From assembly GCF_004296575.1 (NCBI RefSeq), contig NZ_SAYT01000001.1:186001-250000 (forward strand): a stretch of DNA of 64,000 nucleotides. Reading direction: 5' to 3'. Both the position numbers and the translations under genes were made by a program. Positions 36,574 to 46,487 of this stretch are shown one piece after another; positions within the stretch are counted from its first letter, which is position 1; every line of letters begins with the position of its first letter. This DNA comes from Dyella amyloliquefaciens. Its GTDB lineage: Bacteria; Pseudomonadota; Gammaproteobacteria; Xanthomonadales; Rhodanobacteraceae. The notes beneath the pieces were generated by a model. It was given only the letters and a program-made list of their open reading frames with translations. It searched no databases and was not told the DNA's origin.

Positions 36574-38286
36574 ATGAAGCGGTTATCGGTAATGATCGGG
36601 GCGGCACTGGCGTGCGCGTGTTCGGGCTTTGCGCCGGCGGCGATGGCAGCCGGGGCGCCGCCGTCGCTGAACGTGGTGTTGAAGCCGCATGTGCCGGCCG
36701 GCACCGCAGGCTATATCGACGTGACGATGGCCATCCAGGCGCCGTCGCTCGAGGCGGGTGCGCCGCTGGTGCGTCTGCCGCTGCAACTCGTGGGCATTCC
36801 TACTGCCCGTTATGACGGTGATGCGCTGACCGCGCGCGACGACCAGGGTCCGCTGGCGCTCGAGATCTCCGAGGAGAAGCCGCAGCCCGAAGGCGTCTAT
36901 CGTCGCTGGAGCGTCAAGCGCGCGACCAAGGGCGACGTGGTGGTGAGCTTCCGTGCACCGCCGCGCGTGGTGACCGCCAGCACGAACAACGGTCCGCTGT
37001 TCGACCTGCGCGCGGAAAACGGCGGCTTCGAAGGCGCCGGCGTGGGTTTTCTTGCGACGCCCGCTGCCGCAGGTCCGTACAGCGTCGATCTGAAGTGGGA
37101 CCTGAGCGACATGCCGGCGGGGACACGTGGCGTGTGGTCGTTGGGCGAGGGCGAGGTGAAGGCGGTGGTGCCGTCGGAGGTGCTGTCCTTCAGCTACTAC
37201 GCCGCCGGCCCGCTCAAGAGCCAGTCGAGTTCCACCGATTCGCGCCTCAACGTGTACTGGCTGAGCGAACCGCCGTTCGACGCGAAGGCGTTCAGCACCT
37301 GGGTGTCGAAGTTCTACAACTACACGTCCACCTTCTTCGGCGACACCAAGTCGTCGTACCGCGTGTTCATGCGGCAGAACCCCTATGCGGGTACGGGCGG
37401 CACCGCCCTGGCGCACTCCTTCATGTTCGGCTACTACCCGCCGGCCAAGCCGACGGTGGAAGACCTGCGTGATCTGGTGGCGCATGAGATGGCGCACACC
37501 TGGCCGATGCTCGAAGGCAGCCATGGCGAGACCGCGTGGTACTCGGAAGGCACGGCGGAGTACTACTCCCTGCTGATGGCCTACCGCGCCGGCCTGCTCA
37601 CGCTCGACGAATACCTGGCGAGCATCAACCAGCGCGCCGACGGTTACTACGCAAGCCCCAGCCGCAGCATGACGACGGCCGACGCGGCGAAGCTCTTCTG
37701 GAAGGATCCGATGATGCAGAAGGATCCGTACGGTCGCGGGTTCCTGTACCTCGTGCAGACCAATGCCGCCATCCTGGCCAAGAGTGGCGGCAAGCACAGT
37801 CTCGATGACGTGGTACTGGAAATTTATCGCCGCACCGAGAAGCAGGAACCGCACGGCATCGCCGAGTGGCTGGATCTGGTCGGCAAGGAAATTGGCCCCG
37901 CCGAAGCGCAGGCCGCGTTCGACGCCATGAAGTCCGGCAAGACCCTGGTGATTCCGGACAACGCGTTCGCGCCGTGCTTCAAGGTGGTCAGCGAGCCGCG
38001 TCATGCGTTCGAGCTGGGCTACGTGCGAAGCAATTCGGGTTCCGACGCCGTGGTCACCGATCTCAAGCCCGATTCGGCTGCCGCCAAGGCGGGCGTGAAG
38101 AACGGCGACAAGATCCTGAAGGCGCCGGACGCATCGAAGGCGTGGAAGAGCGAGACGACCGAAGTCACCGGCGTGTTCGAGCGTGACGGCAAGTCGTACA
38201 CCGTGACCTACCTGCCGCGTGGTGCCGCCGTCGAGGCGTACCACTGGGAGCGCGCGAAGGGCGCAGCGCCGACCTGCAAATTCTGA
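36574..38286 (+). CDS. M61-family metallopeptidase with PDZ domain, exported
   Basis: 570 residues. Signal peptide MKRLSVMIGAALACACSGFA, PAAMA-A. A beta-rich N-terminal domain is followed by the gluzincin zinc site HEMAH (304-308) with third ligand Glu325 in WYSEGTAEY. The C-terminal PDZ domain (about 470-560) includes ELGYVRSNSGSDAVVTDLKP and AGVKNGDKIL. This is the M61 glycyl-aminopeptidase layout. Members remove N-terminal Gly or Ala from peptides. The ATG at 36574 has GGGAGAGAG upstream. A strong terminator follows at 38303. Confidence 0.92.
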   Translation: MKRLSVMIGAALACACSGFAPAAMAAGAPPSLNVVLKPHVPAGTAGYIDVTMAIQAPSLEAGAPLVRLPLQLVGIPTARYDGDALTARDDQGPLALEISEEKPQPEGVYRRWSVKRATKGDVVVSFRAPPRVVTASTNNGPLFDLRAENGGFEGAGVGFLATPAAAGPYSVDLKWDLSDMPAGTRGVWSLGEGEVKAVVPSEVLSFSYYAAGPLKSQSSSTDSRLNVYWLSEPPFDAKAFSTWVSKFYNYTSTFFGDTKSSYRVFMRQNPYAGTGGTALAHSFMFGYYPPAKPTVEDLRDLVAHEMAHTWPMLEGSHGETAWYSEGTAEYYSLLMAYRAGLLTLDEYLASINQRADGYYASPSRSMTTADAAKLFWKDPMMQKDPYGRGFLYLVQTNAAILAKSGGKHSLDDVVLEIYRRTEKQEPHGIAEWLDLVGKEIGPAEAQAAFDAMKSGKTLVIPDNAFAPCFKVVSEPRHAFELGYVRSNSGSDAVVTDLKPDSAAAKAGVKNGDKILKAPDASKAWKSETTEVTGVFERDGKSYTVTYLPRGAAVEAYHWERAKGAAPTCKF

Positions 38287-38302
38287 GGATCGGGCGGCAC
38301 GG

Positions 38303-38335
38303 AAGCCGCACTCGACAGAGTGCGGCTTTTCTTTT
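38303..38335 (+). terminator. Rho-independent terminator after M61 gene
   Basis: An 11-bp perfect stem AAGCCGCACTC-GACA-GAGTGCGGCTT, then TTCTTTTG. It ends the run of genes from 28071 to 38286, or at least its last transcript. Confidence 0.93.
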
Positions 38336-38623
38336 GGGCGTTCATTGCGTGGCTGGTTTTTCTCCAGTCCATGAGCCAGATCAAGACGTTCTGCGCCGCA
38401 CCACGACGCAGTGAGCAAAATTTTCGCCGAATGGCTGAAAGATCGATTTTTTTATCGCAAGTGGCGGTTGTGCGCATGAAAGTCGCACGGATATTGCCCA
38501 CTCGATGAAATAAATTGAATTTGAACAGGGAGGCATCTCCGCGCGCAGAACTTTCGGGCGCGGGTCGCGAGCCAGCCTTCCACAACAGCCAACTAGGCGA
38601 CCAAGAAGACCTGGGGAGGGTCG

Positions 38624-40936
38624 ATGAACAAGCTGAAGTTGAAGCATCTTGCAGTGGAACTCGGACGCGCCTGTCGCCCCGGTCGCGATCGCGTCATGTT
38701 GGCCGTGGGGGCCAGCTTTCTTGTCGGATCGCTGATGTCCTCGACGGTCTACGCGCAGGCGGCCCAGCCGGCCGGCAACGCGTCGGCACAGGATGCCGGC
38801 CAGTCGGGTGGCGACAGCAAGAAGGCGACGACCCTGAGCACGGTGACGGTCACGGCGCAGAAGCGATCCGAGGCCTTGCTCGACGTGCCGGTGCCGGTCG
38901 CCGTGGTGCAGCCCACCAACCTGGTGATCAACAACACCCTGCAGTTGAGCGACTACTACACCCAGGTACCCGGCCTGAGCTATAGCCGCGGCAACGTGGC
39001 GATTCGCGGCATCACGACCGGCACCTTCGGCAACCCGACGGTGGGCGTCACCATCGACGACGTGCCGTTTGGCTCGACCGTCGCCAACGGCACCGGTGGC
39101 CGCGTGGTGCCTGATTTCGATCCCTTCGCGCTGCAGCAGATCGAAGTGCTGCGCGGCCCGCAGGGTACGCTCTACGGCGCCGCCAGCATGGGCGGTCTGA
39201 TCAAGTACGAAACCGTCTCGCCGCAGACCAACAGTTTCGGTGGCCGCGTGGAAGTCGACGGCCAGAACATCGATCACGGTGGCACCGGTTGGGGCGTGCG
39301 CGGTTCGGTCAATGTGCCGCTGACGAACAACCTGGCCGTGCTGGTGAGCGCGTTCGAGCGCGATGAGCCGGGCTACATCCAGAACACCCAGAACGACAAT
39401 GACAAGGGCAGCAAGGGCGCCAACGGCGGCCGTATCAGCGCCTTGTGGCTGCCGGCGGATAACGTCACGGTGCGGGTATCCGCGCTGCAGCAGCACACCT
39501 ATACCGACAACGTCAGCAACTTCGCCGGCGACATCAACCGTGTCCCGACCTATGGCGATGACTACAGCGGCAAGCAGCTGCCGAACATCTATGACCATCG
39601 CGACACGAAGTTCTACGACGCCCATGTCGACGTGGATTTCGGATGGGGCAGCCTCACCTCGCTGACCGGCTACAGCCAGGACAGCTTTACCCACATGGAC
39701 GACGTTTCACCGATCTTCGGCACGATTGCCGGCATGGTGTTCGGCGTCCCCGGTCTCGGCGCGAACATCTACGAGCCGGGCAAGACCGACAAGTTCTCCC
39801 AGGAATTCCGCTTGTCCTCCAACGAGGGCAACAACAGCAAGTGGGACTGGCAGGCCGGTGCGTTCTTCACCCGCGAGAACTCGTTCAGCGCACAGAGCGT
39901 CAATCCGCTGGTGCCGTCGACGATGGAGGTGGTGGGCCCCCCGGGTGAGTTCTTCAACAGCTCGGGTCCGTCGACCTACAAGGAATACGCCTTGTACGGT
40001 GACGTGTCCTACCACTTCACCGATCGGTTCGACGTACAGGTCGGCGGACGCGTGAGCAGGATCGAGCAGACGTACGAGAGCCTCTCGGGTGGCATCCTCA
40101 ACGGCGGCGACAGTTCGGTCTCCGGTTCGTCGAGCGACCACAACACCACCTACCTGATCACGCCGCGCTACAAGCTCACCGATGACGTGATGGTCTACGG
40201 TCGCGTGGCGACGGGTTATCGTCCGGGTGGTTCCAACGCCGGGGTGATCCAGACGTCCGACGTGCCGCTGACCTATGCGCCGGACAAGACCACCAACTAC
40301 GAGCTGGGCATCAAGGGCGCGTACTTCGACCACCAGCTGGTGTGGGATGCCTCGGTCTATTACATCGCCTGGAACCACGTGCAGATTCTGGAGACCAGCC
40401 TGGTGTCCGGCATGTCGTTCACCGGCAATGCGGGCAAGGCGAAGAGCCAGGGTGTGGAGAACACGCTGACGTTCCAGCCGACGGAAAGCTTCAGCATCAC
40501 CGGCAACCTCGTGTACAACGATGCCGTGCTCACGCAGGACTTCCCGCTGGAGAGCGCCTATGCGCTCAGCGGCGATCGACTGCCGTACTCCGCGAAGTGG
40601 ACCGGCTCGCTGTCGTTCGACAAGAACTTCCCGGTCGCTGCCGGCTGGACGGGCTTCACCGGCGCTACGTTCTCCTATGTGGGCGACCGCTACGAGGATT
40701 TCCCGTCGCATGAAACGTTCCCGCGCGTGCATGTTCCTTCGTACTCGCAGACGGACATCCATGGTGGCGTGATGAACGGTCCGTGGACGTTCGCGCTCAA
40801 CGTGCGCAACCTGTTCGACCGCCGTGGCTACCTTGGTGGCGGACCGAAGAACACGCTGAGCCCGGTCGACCCGCGCTACTCGTGGAACATGATCCAGCCG
40901 CGCACCATCGGCCTCACCGCCGCGTACAAGTTCTGA
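38624..40936 (+). CDS. TonB-dependent outer-membrane receptor
   Basis: 770 residues. The signal peptide core is VMLAVGASFLVGSLMSSTVY, then AQA. The TonB-box region is STVTVTAQKRSEALLDVPVP; the plug has [20 protein letters not shown]. The barrel ends in Phe (GLTAAYKF). The ribosome site GGGGAGGG stands directly before ATG 38624. The 288 nt upstream (38336-38623) hold an AT-rich stretch (AAAATTTTCGCCG, GATCGATTTTTTTATCGC) and probably the promoter; no gene is seen there. It likely imports the peptide or amino-acid substrate of the peptidase locus on its left. Confidence 0.93.
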   Translation: MNKLKLKHLAVELGRACRPGRDRVMLAVGASFLVGSLMSSTVYAQAAQPAGNASAQDAGQSGGDSKKATTLSTVTVTAQKRSEALLDVPVPVAVVQPTNLVINNTLQLSDYYTQVPGLSYSRGNVAIRGITTGTFGNPTVGVTIDDVPFGSTVANGTGGRVVPDFDPFALQQIEVLRGPQGTLYGAASMGGLIKYETVSPQTNSFGGRVEVDGQNIDHGGTGWGVRGSVNVPLTNNLAVLVSAFERDEPGYIQNTQNDNDKGSKGANGGRISALWLPADNVTVRVSALQQHTYTDNVSNFAGDINRVPTYGDDYSGKQLPNIYDHRDTKFYDAHVDVDFGWGSLTSLTGYSQDSFTHMDDVSPIFGTIAGMVFGVPGLGANIYEPGKTDKFSQEFRLSSNEGNNSKWDWQAGAFFTRENSFSAQSVNPLVPSTMEVVGPPGEFFNSSGPSTYKEYALYGDVSYHFTDRFDVQVGGRVSRIEQTYESLSGGILNGGDSSVSGSSSDHNTTYLITPRYKLTDDVMVYGRVATGYRPGGSNAGVIQTSDVPLTYAPDKTTNYELGIKGAYFDHQLVWDASVYYIAWNHVQILETSLVSGMSFTGNAGKAKSQGVENTLTFQPTESFSITGNLVYNDAVLTQDFPLESAYALSGDRLPYSAKWTGSLSFDKNFPVAAGWTGFTGATFSYVGDRYEDFPSHETFPRVHVPSYSQTDIHGGVMNGPWTFALNVRNLFDRRGYLGGGPKNTLSPVDPRYSWNMIQPRTIGLTAAYKF

Positions 40937-40946
40937 GAGACGTAAA

Positions 40947-40975
40947 CCGGTGCGGTCGATTGCCGACCGCACCGG
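40947..40975 (+). terminator. Strong hairpin after receptor gene
   Basis: A 12-bp perfect stem, CCGGTGCGGTCG-ATTGC-CGACCGCACCGG, 8 nt beyond the receptor stop. It is followed by CCCCTTATT, not a pure U-tract, so it is either an intrinsic terminator of imperfect type or an mRNA-protecting hairpin. Confidence 0.7.
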
Positions 40976-41147
40976 CCCCTTATTCCATGGTCGCTGCCGA
41001 CGCCGGCACCATTGCCCCGGCGGCAGCGACCACCCCTTTCCCCAGTGGCACGGATGCCGCGGTTTTTTTATCGCACACGGGATCCTCGGGCCATCGACAA
41101 GTGTCGGTGAGTGACAAGCCCGAAGCGACCCGCCAGTGGATCGCCCC

Positions 41148-43193
41148 ATGAAATCGACCATCGCCGTCCTCGCTTTCGCCATCGCCTCGGCGATCCACGC
41201 GCAGCCTGCCAACACGCAGAAGCTGGTCATCATGGGCAACGGTGAAGCCGTTGGCTCCGTGGTGGCGACCACCAACGGTGAGCGCGTCGCCGTGGACTAT
41301 TCCGTCAGCAACAACGGACGCGGCCCCAAGCATCACGAAGATCTGGTGCTCAACGACCGTGCGTTGCCCGTGGCCTGGTCGGTCAAAGGCACCTCGCTGA
41401 TGGGCGGCGCGGTGGACGAGGATTTCCACTGGGCCGACGGACATGCACAGTGGAAGAGCCAGGCGGAACAAGGCGAGTCCACGACGGCGGTGCCGGCGCT
41501 CTATGTGTTGAACGACACCAGTCCGTGGGCGTACGGCGTCTATGCGCGGGCACTGCTCAAGGCGCCCAACCAGTCGCTGGACACCTGGCCTTCGGGCAGC
41601 ATGAAGCTGGAGAAGATGCAGTCGGCGGATCTCACCGCCAATGGCCACACGCTGCATGCGGATGTGTATGCCATCACCGGGATCGATACCAAGCCGCTGT
41701 ACGTGTTCCTGGACAATAAGCAGCGCCTGGTAGGTACGTTCGACGGGCAGGGCACGGCCATCCTGGAAGGCTATGAAGGCGCCGCCAAGCAGGTCGCCGA
41801 TGTGGTCGCCAGTCTCGAAGACCAGCGCCTGCGCAGCCTCGGCGCGAAGCTGGCGCACAACTACGATCGACCGGTCCGCATCAAGAACGTCCACGTATTC
41901 GACCCCGCCACGGGCAAGGTGGGGCCGCTGCAGACGGTCATCACCTTCGATCACCGCATCACTTATGTCGGCAACGACCCCGACAAGCTGCAGCCTACCG
42001 AAGACCAGGTGGTGTTCGACGGCCAGGGTGGGGTGCTGGTACCCGGTCTGCACGACATGCATTCGCATGCCACGTCCGATTCGGGCCTCAACTACATTGC
42101 CGCCGGCGTGACCAGCGCGCGCGACATGGGCAATGCCAACGGCTTCCTGCAGAAGCTGAGGACGCGCATCGATGCGGGTGAACTGATCGGTCCGCGCATC
42201 GTGCCCAACGGCTTCCTCGAGGGCCGCAGTCCGTATTCCGCGCACACCGGCTTCATCACCGATTCGGTCGAAGACGCGGTGCGCGACGTCGACTGGTACG
42301 CCGATCGCGGCTACTTCCAGATCAAGATCTACAATTCGATGAATCCCGACTGGGTCGCCCCCATTGCGGCCGAAGCCCATCGACGGGGCATGCGTGTGAC
42401 GGGCCATGTGCCCGCCTTCGACACGCCCGATCAGGTCATCCACGACGGTTACGACGAGATCGCCCACATCAACCAGCTGGCGCTGGGTTGGGTGCTCAAG
42501 CCGGGTGAAGATACCCGCACGCCGCTGCGGCTTACGGCGCTGGCGCGGCTTGCCAACCTGGATCTCAACGCGCCCAACGTGCGGGCGACCATCGACCTGA
42601 TGGTGACGCGACACATCGTGCTCGATCCCACGATGTCGATCGTGGAGCGGTTGCTGCTGAGTCGTGCCGGCGAAGTGCCCGAGCCCGAGGCGGCGGTGAT
42701 CGACCACATGCCCATCACCTACAGCCGCTACCGCAAGCGCACCTTCGTGCCGACGCCGACACCGGAGCTGACGGCGCAGTACAACGGCGCGGTCAAGAAG
42801 TCCCTGGACATCCTCAAGCTGCTGCACGACAAGGGCATTCGCCTTATGCCGGGTACGGACGATACGAACGGCTTCTCCGTTCACCGCGAGCTGGAGCTTT
42901 ACGTCAAGGCCGGCATTCCGCCTGCCGAGGTGCTGCGTATGGCGACATTGGGGCCTGAGGAGTACTTCGGCCGCACCGACCGGCTCGGCACCATCGAGCG
43001 CGGAAAGCTGGCTGACTTCTTCCTCGTTGCGCAGGATCCGACGGCCAACATCTCCGCGATCCGCGCTCCCCGGCTCGTGATGAAGGACGGTACGGTGTTC
43101 TTCCCGTCGGAAATCTACAGCGCCATTGGAGTGAAGCCTTTTGCCGAGCCGCCGCCGCAAGAGCAGCTCGTGGCCAAGCCGTCTGTTCACTGA
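41148..43193 (+). CDS. Exported amidohydrolase, large form
   Basis: 681 residues. Signal peptide MKSTIAVLAFAIASAIHAQ. The first 240 residues form a beta-rich N-terminal domain of unknown role (LVIMGNGEAVGSVVATTNG). Then comes the amidohydrolase barrel: HDMHSHATSD (HxH metal ligands), QIKIYNSMNP (bridging Lys), VTGHVPAF and EIAHINQL (His ligands), LMPGTDDTNG (catalytic Asp). The closing beta-sandwich has IERGKLADFFLVAQDP. The start at 41148 gives a clean signal; GTG 41136 is alternative. Likely a periplasmic peptidase or cyclic amidase of the imidazolonepropionase-like group, working with the receptor just upstream. Confidence 0.88.
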   Translation: MKSTIAVLAFAIASAIHAQPANTQKLVIMGNGEAVGSVVATTNGERVAVDYSVSNNGRGPKHHEDLVLNDRALPVAWSVKGTSLMGGAVDEDFHWADGHAQWKSQAEQGESTTAVPALYVLNDTSPWAYGVYARALLKAPNQSLDTWPSGSMKLEKMQSADLTANGHTLHADVYAITGIDTKPLYVFLDNKQRLVGTFDGQGTAILEGYEGAAKQVADVVASLEDQRLRSLGAKLAHNYDRPVRIKNVHVFDPATGKVGPLQTVITFDHRITYVGNDPDKLQPTEDQVVFDGQGGVLVPGLHDMHSHATSDSGLNYIAAGVTSARDMGNANGFLQKLRTRIDAGELIGPRIVPNGFLEGRSPYSAHTGFITDSVEDAVRDVDWYADRGYFQIKIYNSMNPDWVAPIAAEAHRRGMRVTGHVPAFDTPDQVIHDGYDEIAHINQLALGWVLKPGEDTRTPLRLTALARLANLDLNAPNVRATIDLMVTRHIVLDPTMSIVERLLLSRAGEVPEPEAAVIDHMPITYSRYRKRTFVPTPTPELTAQYNGAVKKSLDILKLLHDKGIRLMPGTDDTNGFSVHRELELYVKAGIPPAEVLRMATLGPEEYFGRTDRLGTIERGKLADFFLVAQDPTANISAIRAPRLVMKDGTVFFPSEIYSAIGVKPFAEPPPQEQLVAKPSVH

Positions 43194-43218
43194 CCAGCCC
43201 TTGGTAACAGGCACGAAC

Positions 43219-43689
43219 ATGACGCACGTTCAATCCATCGAACGACTCGACGTTCGCAGCGCATGCCCAACGATTACCTATGGTGTCAGCGCCACCGTCG
43301 ACGGGCAGCATCCAGGCAGGCGCGCGCTGATCGTCGAGTTTTCCGGGCAGTACCGTGATGGTCCGCTTGGGAACATGGATGCGCACTTCATCAGGGGCGT
43401 CATCGAGCTTGTCTCGGAAATGTGGCAGCACAGCAGTCTTGTGATCGATCTGTCCGGGTTGAACTATCAACGCGGCGACATGATCGACTTTTGCCTGGTC
43501 TCGCCGCGTGACAAGCCGGTTGCCGTGGTCGTCGGGCCGGGCTGCGACCACTCATTGGGACGCATCTGGTTTGGCGACGTCGATGGACAATGCGAATCGG
43601 CGAACGATGGCGTCTTCCATAGCCTCGCCGCTGCGCTGAATCATCTCAGCGGTTCTGAGGCGTGCAGGCCGCGAACACGCGGCCACTAG
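43219..43689 (+). CDS. Hypothetical protein
   Basis: 156 residues, not recognised. The ATG at 43219 is 25 nt behind the amidohydrolase stop. A strand-helix pattern (RRALIVEFSGQYRD, SSLVIDLSGLNYQRGDMIDF, KPVAVVVGPGC) recalls STAS-like folds, but this is weak. There is no signal or membrane segment. It may be co-transcribed with the amidohydrolase. Confidence 0.6.
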   Translation: MTHVQSIERLDVRSACPTITYGVSATVDGQHPGRRALIVEFSGQYRDGPLGNMDAHFIRGVIELVSEMWQHSSLVIDLSGLNYQRGDMIDFCLVSPRDKPVAVVVGPGCDHSLGRIWFGDVDGQCESANDGVFHSLAAALNHLSGSEACRPRTRGH

Positions 43690-43898
43690 GCTGCGAACAC
43701 ATCGGTGATGCTCAGGCATCAAGCCCGCCAGGACATTTGCCGTCGCGCGCTGGTCCGGGCGGAAAATCGCATTACGACCACAGGTAACCGTGGGACTACA
43801 GGCCGCGCAGGGCAGCGCTGAGTTGTCTCCGGCACATCGAAGATCGTGAGCTGCGCCGATCCAACGTTCCTTTTCGCATCACTCGAAAGGCCTTGCCG

Positions 43899-44294
43899 AT
43901 GAAGCAATCCGTGAACCCAGTCCTGCCGGCCGGGCGCCTTTCCAACAAGATGATTGCCGCCTCGGTCCGCAAGAAGCGGGAAGAGATCAACGCATTCATG
44001 GCTGACAAGGGCCTCAATCAAGCCAGCCTGGCCAAGCTGGTTGGACTATCGAAACCCAGCATCAGCCGCGCGCTTCACGCCGAGCCACCTACGCTCACGC
44101 CGGGGCTTCGCAAGCTGCACGCTTACGTCGTGGCGGCATCCAGTAACAGCCTGGGTGAGGCATTGGTTGTTGCGATGGAGTTGACGCAGGGGCGATCGAA
44201 ATTTGATGCAGCGATCGCGGCTCGCATCCTGAGGGTCGTTGCTTCTGCCTTGGAATGCAGTGCCTATGTGGAAACAGAATCACCTTCCAACTAG
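43899..44294 (+). CDS. XRE-type helix-turn-helix protein
   Basis: 131 residues with an N-terminal HTH: FMADKGLNQASLAKLVGLSK, PSISRALHAEPPTLTPGLRK. The helix-rich C-terminus carries no known domain. GAAAGG lies 8 nt before ATG 43899. Neither neighbour is an obvious partner, so it is probably a stand-alone regulator. The 209 nt upstream hold no gene. Confidence 0.72.
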   Translation: MKQSVNPVLPAGRLSNKMIAASVRKKREEINAFMADKGLNQASLAKLVGLSKPSISRALHAEPPTLTPGLRKLHAYVVAASSNSLGEALVVAMELTQGRSKFDAAIAARILRVVASALECSAYVETESPSN

Positions 44295-44537
44295 AACTCC
44301 AGGAGTTCCCGATTCATCGCGTCATCTCACCGCAGCCAGCGCTGTCTACTGCGAGCATCAGTCCCTGAGGTGACGGCCTAACAGGAGCGGCTCTGGCTGA
44401 ACCATAGAGCGGGATCGTTGGCCCGCCGATCGTTGCGCCGGGCGCCATCGGATCCGCCGACGGACCCAGGCTTGTGTCTCGGCGTCACGGGAGCGCGCCA
44501 GGCGACGGTCACGGAAGTCCGACGGTCTGCACCGTGA

Positions 44538-45458
44538 CTATTGATGGAGCACGACTCCCTCAAGGAAGTCGATGTTGGCCAGCACTTCATCCATCACGGA
44601 GAGAAACGTAGCCGCTGCGGGTGAAATGGGCAGGGTCTTTCTCGTGAAGACGAAGATCTCGCGCGCAAGGTTGGGATCATCGATGAGTTTGAATGGCAGC
44701 CCGCGCGCGTAGGGGTGGGACGCGGCGAGTGCGGAAACGATGCATACCCCGACGCTTTTTCGAACGAAGCAGAGCTGGAGATCCAGGTTGGTGACCACGA
44801 GCTTCTTGTCCAGCTCGCCCCAGAGTTCGGGCATCTGCCGATTCAGCGTGTCGGCAATGCTGGAGTCGTCGCTGTCGGACAGGATCGGCAGCTTGACGAG
44901 CTCGTCATGCCCGAGCTTCGTGGGAACTGGATAATCCGGGGGGAACAGCACGCCCAGTCTGGCCGTCAAAATCTTCCTTATGCCCAGCAGGTTTTTTGCG
45001 GCGCCGACGTACGAACCAAAGCCAAGATCCATTTCGCCGTCATCGATGAGCTTTACGACACCGCCACTCGTGTTGTCGAGGATGTTGAGACGGATATCGG
45101 GATGCCGCGCGTTCAGTACCCTGGCGACTTCGGGGAGAACGGATGATGCGAACGCGAGTCCGCAGGCGATGTTGACCGTGCCCGAGCCGCCGTTGCACCG
45201 TTCGCGCAAGTCCAGCATGGACTTGTCAAAATCCTTGACCAGCCTTTCCGCAATGGGGTACAGCGACTGGCCGTGCGTGGTAAGGGACACGCGCCGGGTG
45301 GTTCGCTCAAACAGCGCCAGGCTGATGTCGTCCTCCAGCTCGCGGATGGTCTTGGTCAGGGCCGACTGGGTGACGAAAAGTGCCGATGCCGCCCGTGTGA
45401 ACGAGCCGGTCGTCGCCACCGAAATAAAGGCGCGCAGATGCCTAAGCGAGATATGCAT
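44538..45458 (-). CDS. LysR-family transcriptional regulator
   Basis: 306 residues. N-terminal wHTH MHISLRHLRAFISVATTGSF, TRAASALFVTQSALTKTIRE, LEDDISLALFER. The C-terminal periplasmic-binding-like effector domain starts near VNIACGLAFASSVLPEVARV. The ATG at 45458 is chosen because the HTH starts at once; the frame is open to 45560. No divergent partner gene is obvious (45459-46112 holds no large gene), so its target is unknown. Confidence 0.9.
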   Translation of the reverse strand: MHISLRHLRAFISVATTGSFTRAASALFVTQSALTKTIRELEDDISLALFERTTRRVSLTTHGQSLYPIAERLVKDFDKSMLDLRERCNGGSGTVNIACGLAFASSVLPEVARVLNARHPDIRLNILDNTSGGVVKLIDDGEMDLGFGSYVGAAKNLLGIRKILTARLGVLFPPDYPVPTKLGHDELVKLPILSDSDDSSIADTLNRQMPELWGELDKKLVVTNLDLQLCFVRKSVGVCIVSALAASHPYARGLPFKLIDDPNLAREIFVFTRKTLPISPAAATFLSVMDEVLANIDFLEGVVLHQ

Positions 45459-46112
45459 GAGGCGTTTCCCTGGAACAGAACGATGGGATGGCATGCAGGC
45501 GGTGCTGGCTTTTCCATCGCCAGATCGCCGAAAAATCAAGTCGCATTCGTGGACGCCCATCCGGGCTGGTCGAAAGGTCTGCGTCTCTCCGTGGATTCAT
45601 GTATCGGCCCCTGCCACGTTATTGATGAATGTTGTGAATGAATTCATTCGAACATATCAATTGTTATTGTTGCTGCGAATGCAATGATCCCCGCGTAGTG
45701 CCATGCAGACGCCAAGGGGGGGATCGATCTGTGTGGACTACGTGGTAGGTGCAAAGCCTCGGCCTGGCAGGGTGATGGGGATTGCCTTGATGCTCGCTTT
45801 CTTCCGCCCGGCCGCCTGCGCATTCGCTGCGATGGCGGCCGCGAAGGCCGATGATCTTGCCCGGGTTTGGGATGCCGGATGCTTCGGTTTCCCGTGTCGC
45901 TTCTGGTGGTCTTCGTCGCTGGCTGTTCGATAGGCCGATGGTCAGTGCTGATGGAATGGTTCCTGGGCATCTCCATGCCTTGGGCGGTAGCCATTGTGGT
46001 GGCGTTGCCTGCCTGAGACCAGAGAGCCCGGTTGGGCAGGCGACCCTGGATCGGCACCTTTGGTGTGCAGACCATGCCTGACGTTCCTCCATCCATGCAC
46101 TGGGGAGGAGTC
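45459..46112. other. Intergenic stretch with at most one tiny gene
   Basis: About 650 nt without a supported large gene. 45640-45690 is AT-rich (GAATTCATTCGAACATATCA), a probable promoter for the LysR gene. Open frames such as 45664-46092 (minus) and 45703-45933 (plus) have poor coding character. A 45-residue candidate is listed at 45879-46016. Confidence 0.5.
45879..46016 (+). CDS. Possible tiny lipoprotein/membrane peptide
   Basis: A 45-codon frame starts MLRFPVSLLVVFVAGCSIGR; VAGC fits a lipobox with Cys16. A second hydrophobic part (MPWAVAIVVALPA) ends the peptide. There is no strong ribosome site. It is reported only because the lipobox and hydrophobic pattern are better than chance in an otherwise empty stretch. 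Confidence 0.25.
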   Translation: MLRFPVSLLVVFVAGCSIGRWSVLMEWFLGISMPWAVAIVVALPA

Positions 46113-46487
46113 ATGCAGTCCGAACTCACTCATCCTGTAGCGTATGCGCTCATGGTGGCTCGCGCGCTCAGGGAGCTCGCGAACGATTCCGTGAACGACG
46201 GGGTGTTGCCCAAGCCCATGGCGGCGGCCATGTCCGGTGCTGCCGGCAGCGCGGCCATCCGACTTGAACATTTCATCGCGATCAAGCCCGGCGAAATCGC
46301 CACGGAACATGCGCGCAGCCTCGAGTTCATCCTGGCCGATCTGGAAGCCATGTGCCATCTGGCGAGGATGATCGTCACCGAGAAGATGAATGCACGGAAC
46401 GTCGCCTATGTCGCCATGGCCGTCCGCTATACCGCCGATCAAGCGGCGAAGCGACTTCAGCGCCTCGACGAAGACATGGATCTTTAG
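46113..46487 (+). CDS. Hypothetical helical protein
   Basis: 124 residues, all-helical in pattern, family not recognised (MQSELTHPVAYALMVARALR, AMSGAAGSAAIRLEHFIAIK). Start chosen at 46113 because GGGGAGGAG lies 3 nt upstream; three earlier in-frame ATGs lack such a site. No signal or membrane segment. It stands alone between the LysR and AraC genes; the 230 nt after it hold nothing recognised. Confidence 0.65.
   Translation: MQSELTHPVAYALMVARALRELANDSVNDGVLPKPMAAAMSGAAGSAAIRLEHFIAIKPGEIATEHARSLEFILADLEAMCHLARMIVTEKMNARNVAYVAMAVRYTADQAAKRLQRLDEDMDL

Noticed and set aside
45664-46129. Overlapping minus-strand frames of 142-161 residues
   Set aside because: Pro/Arg/Ser-rich with no ribosome site and no domain; typical random open frames in high-GC intergenic DNA.
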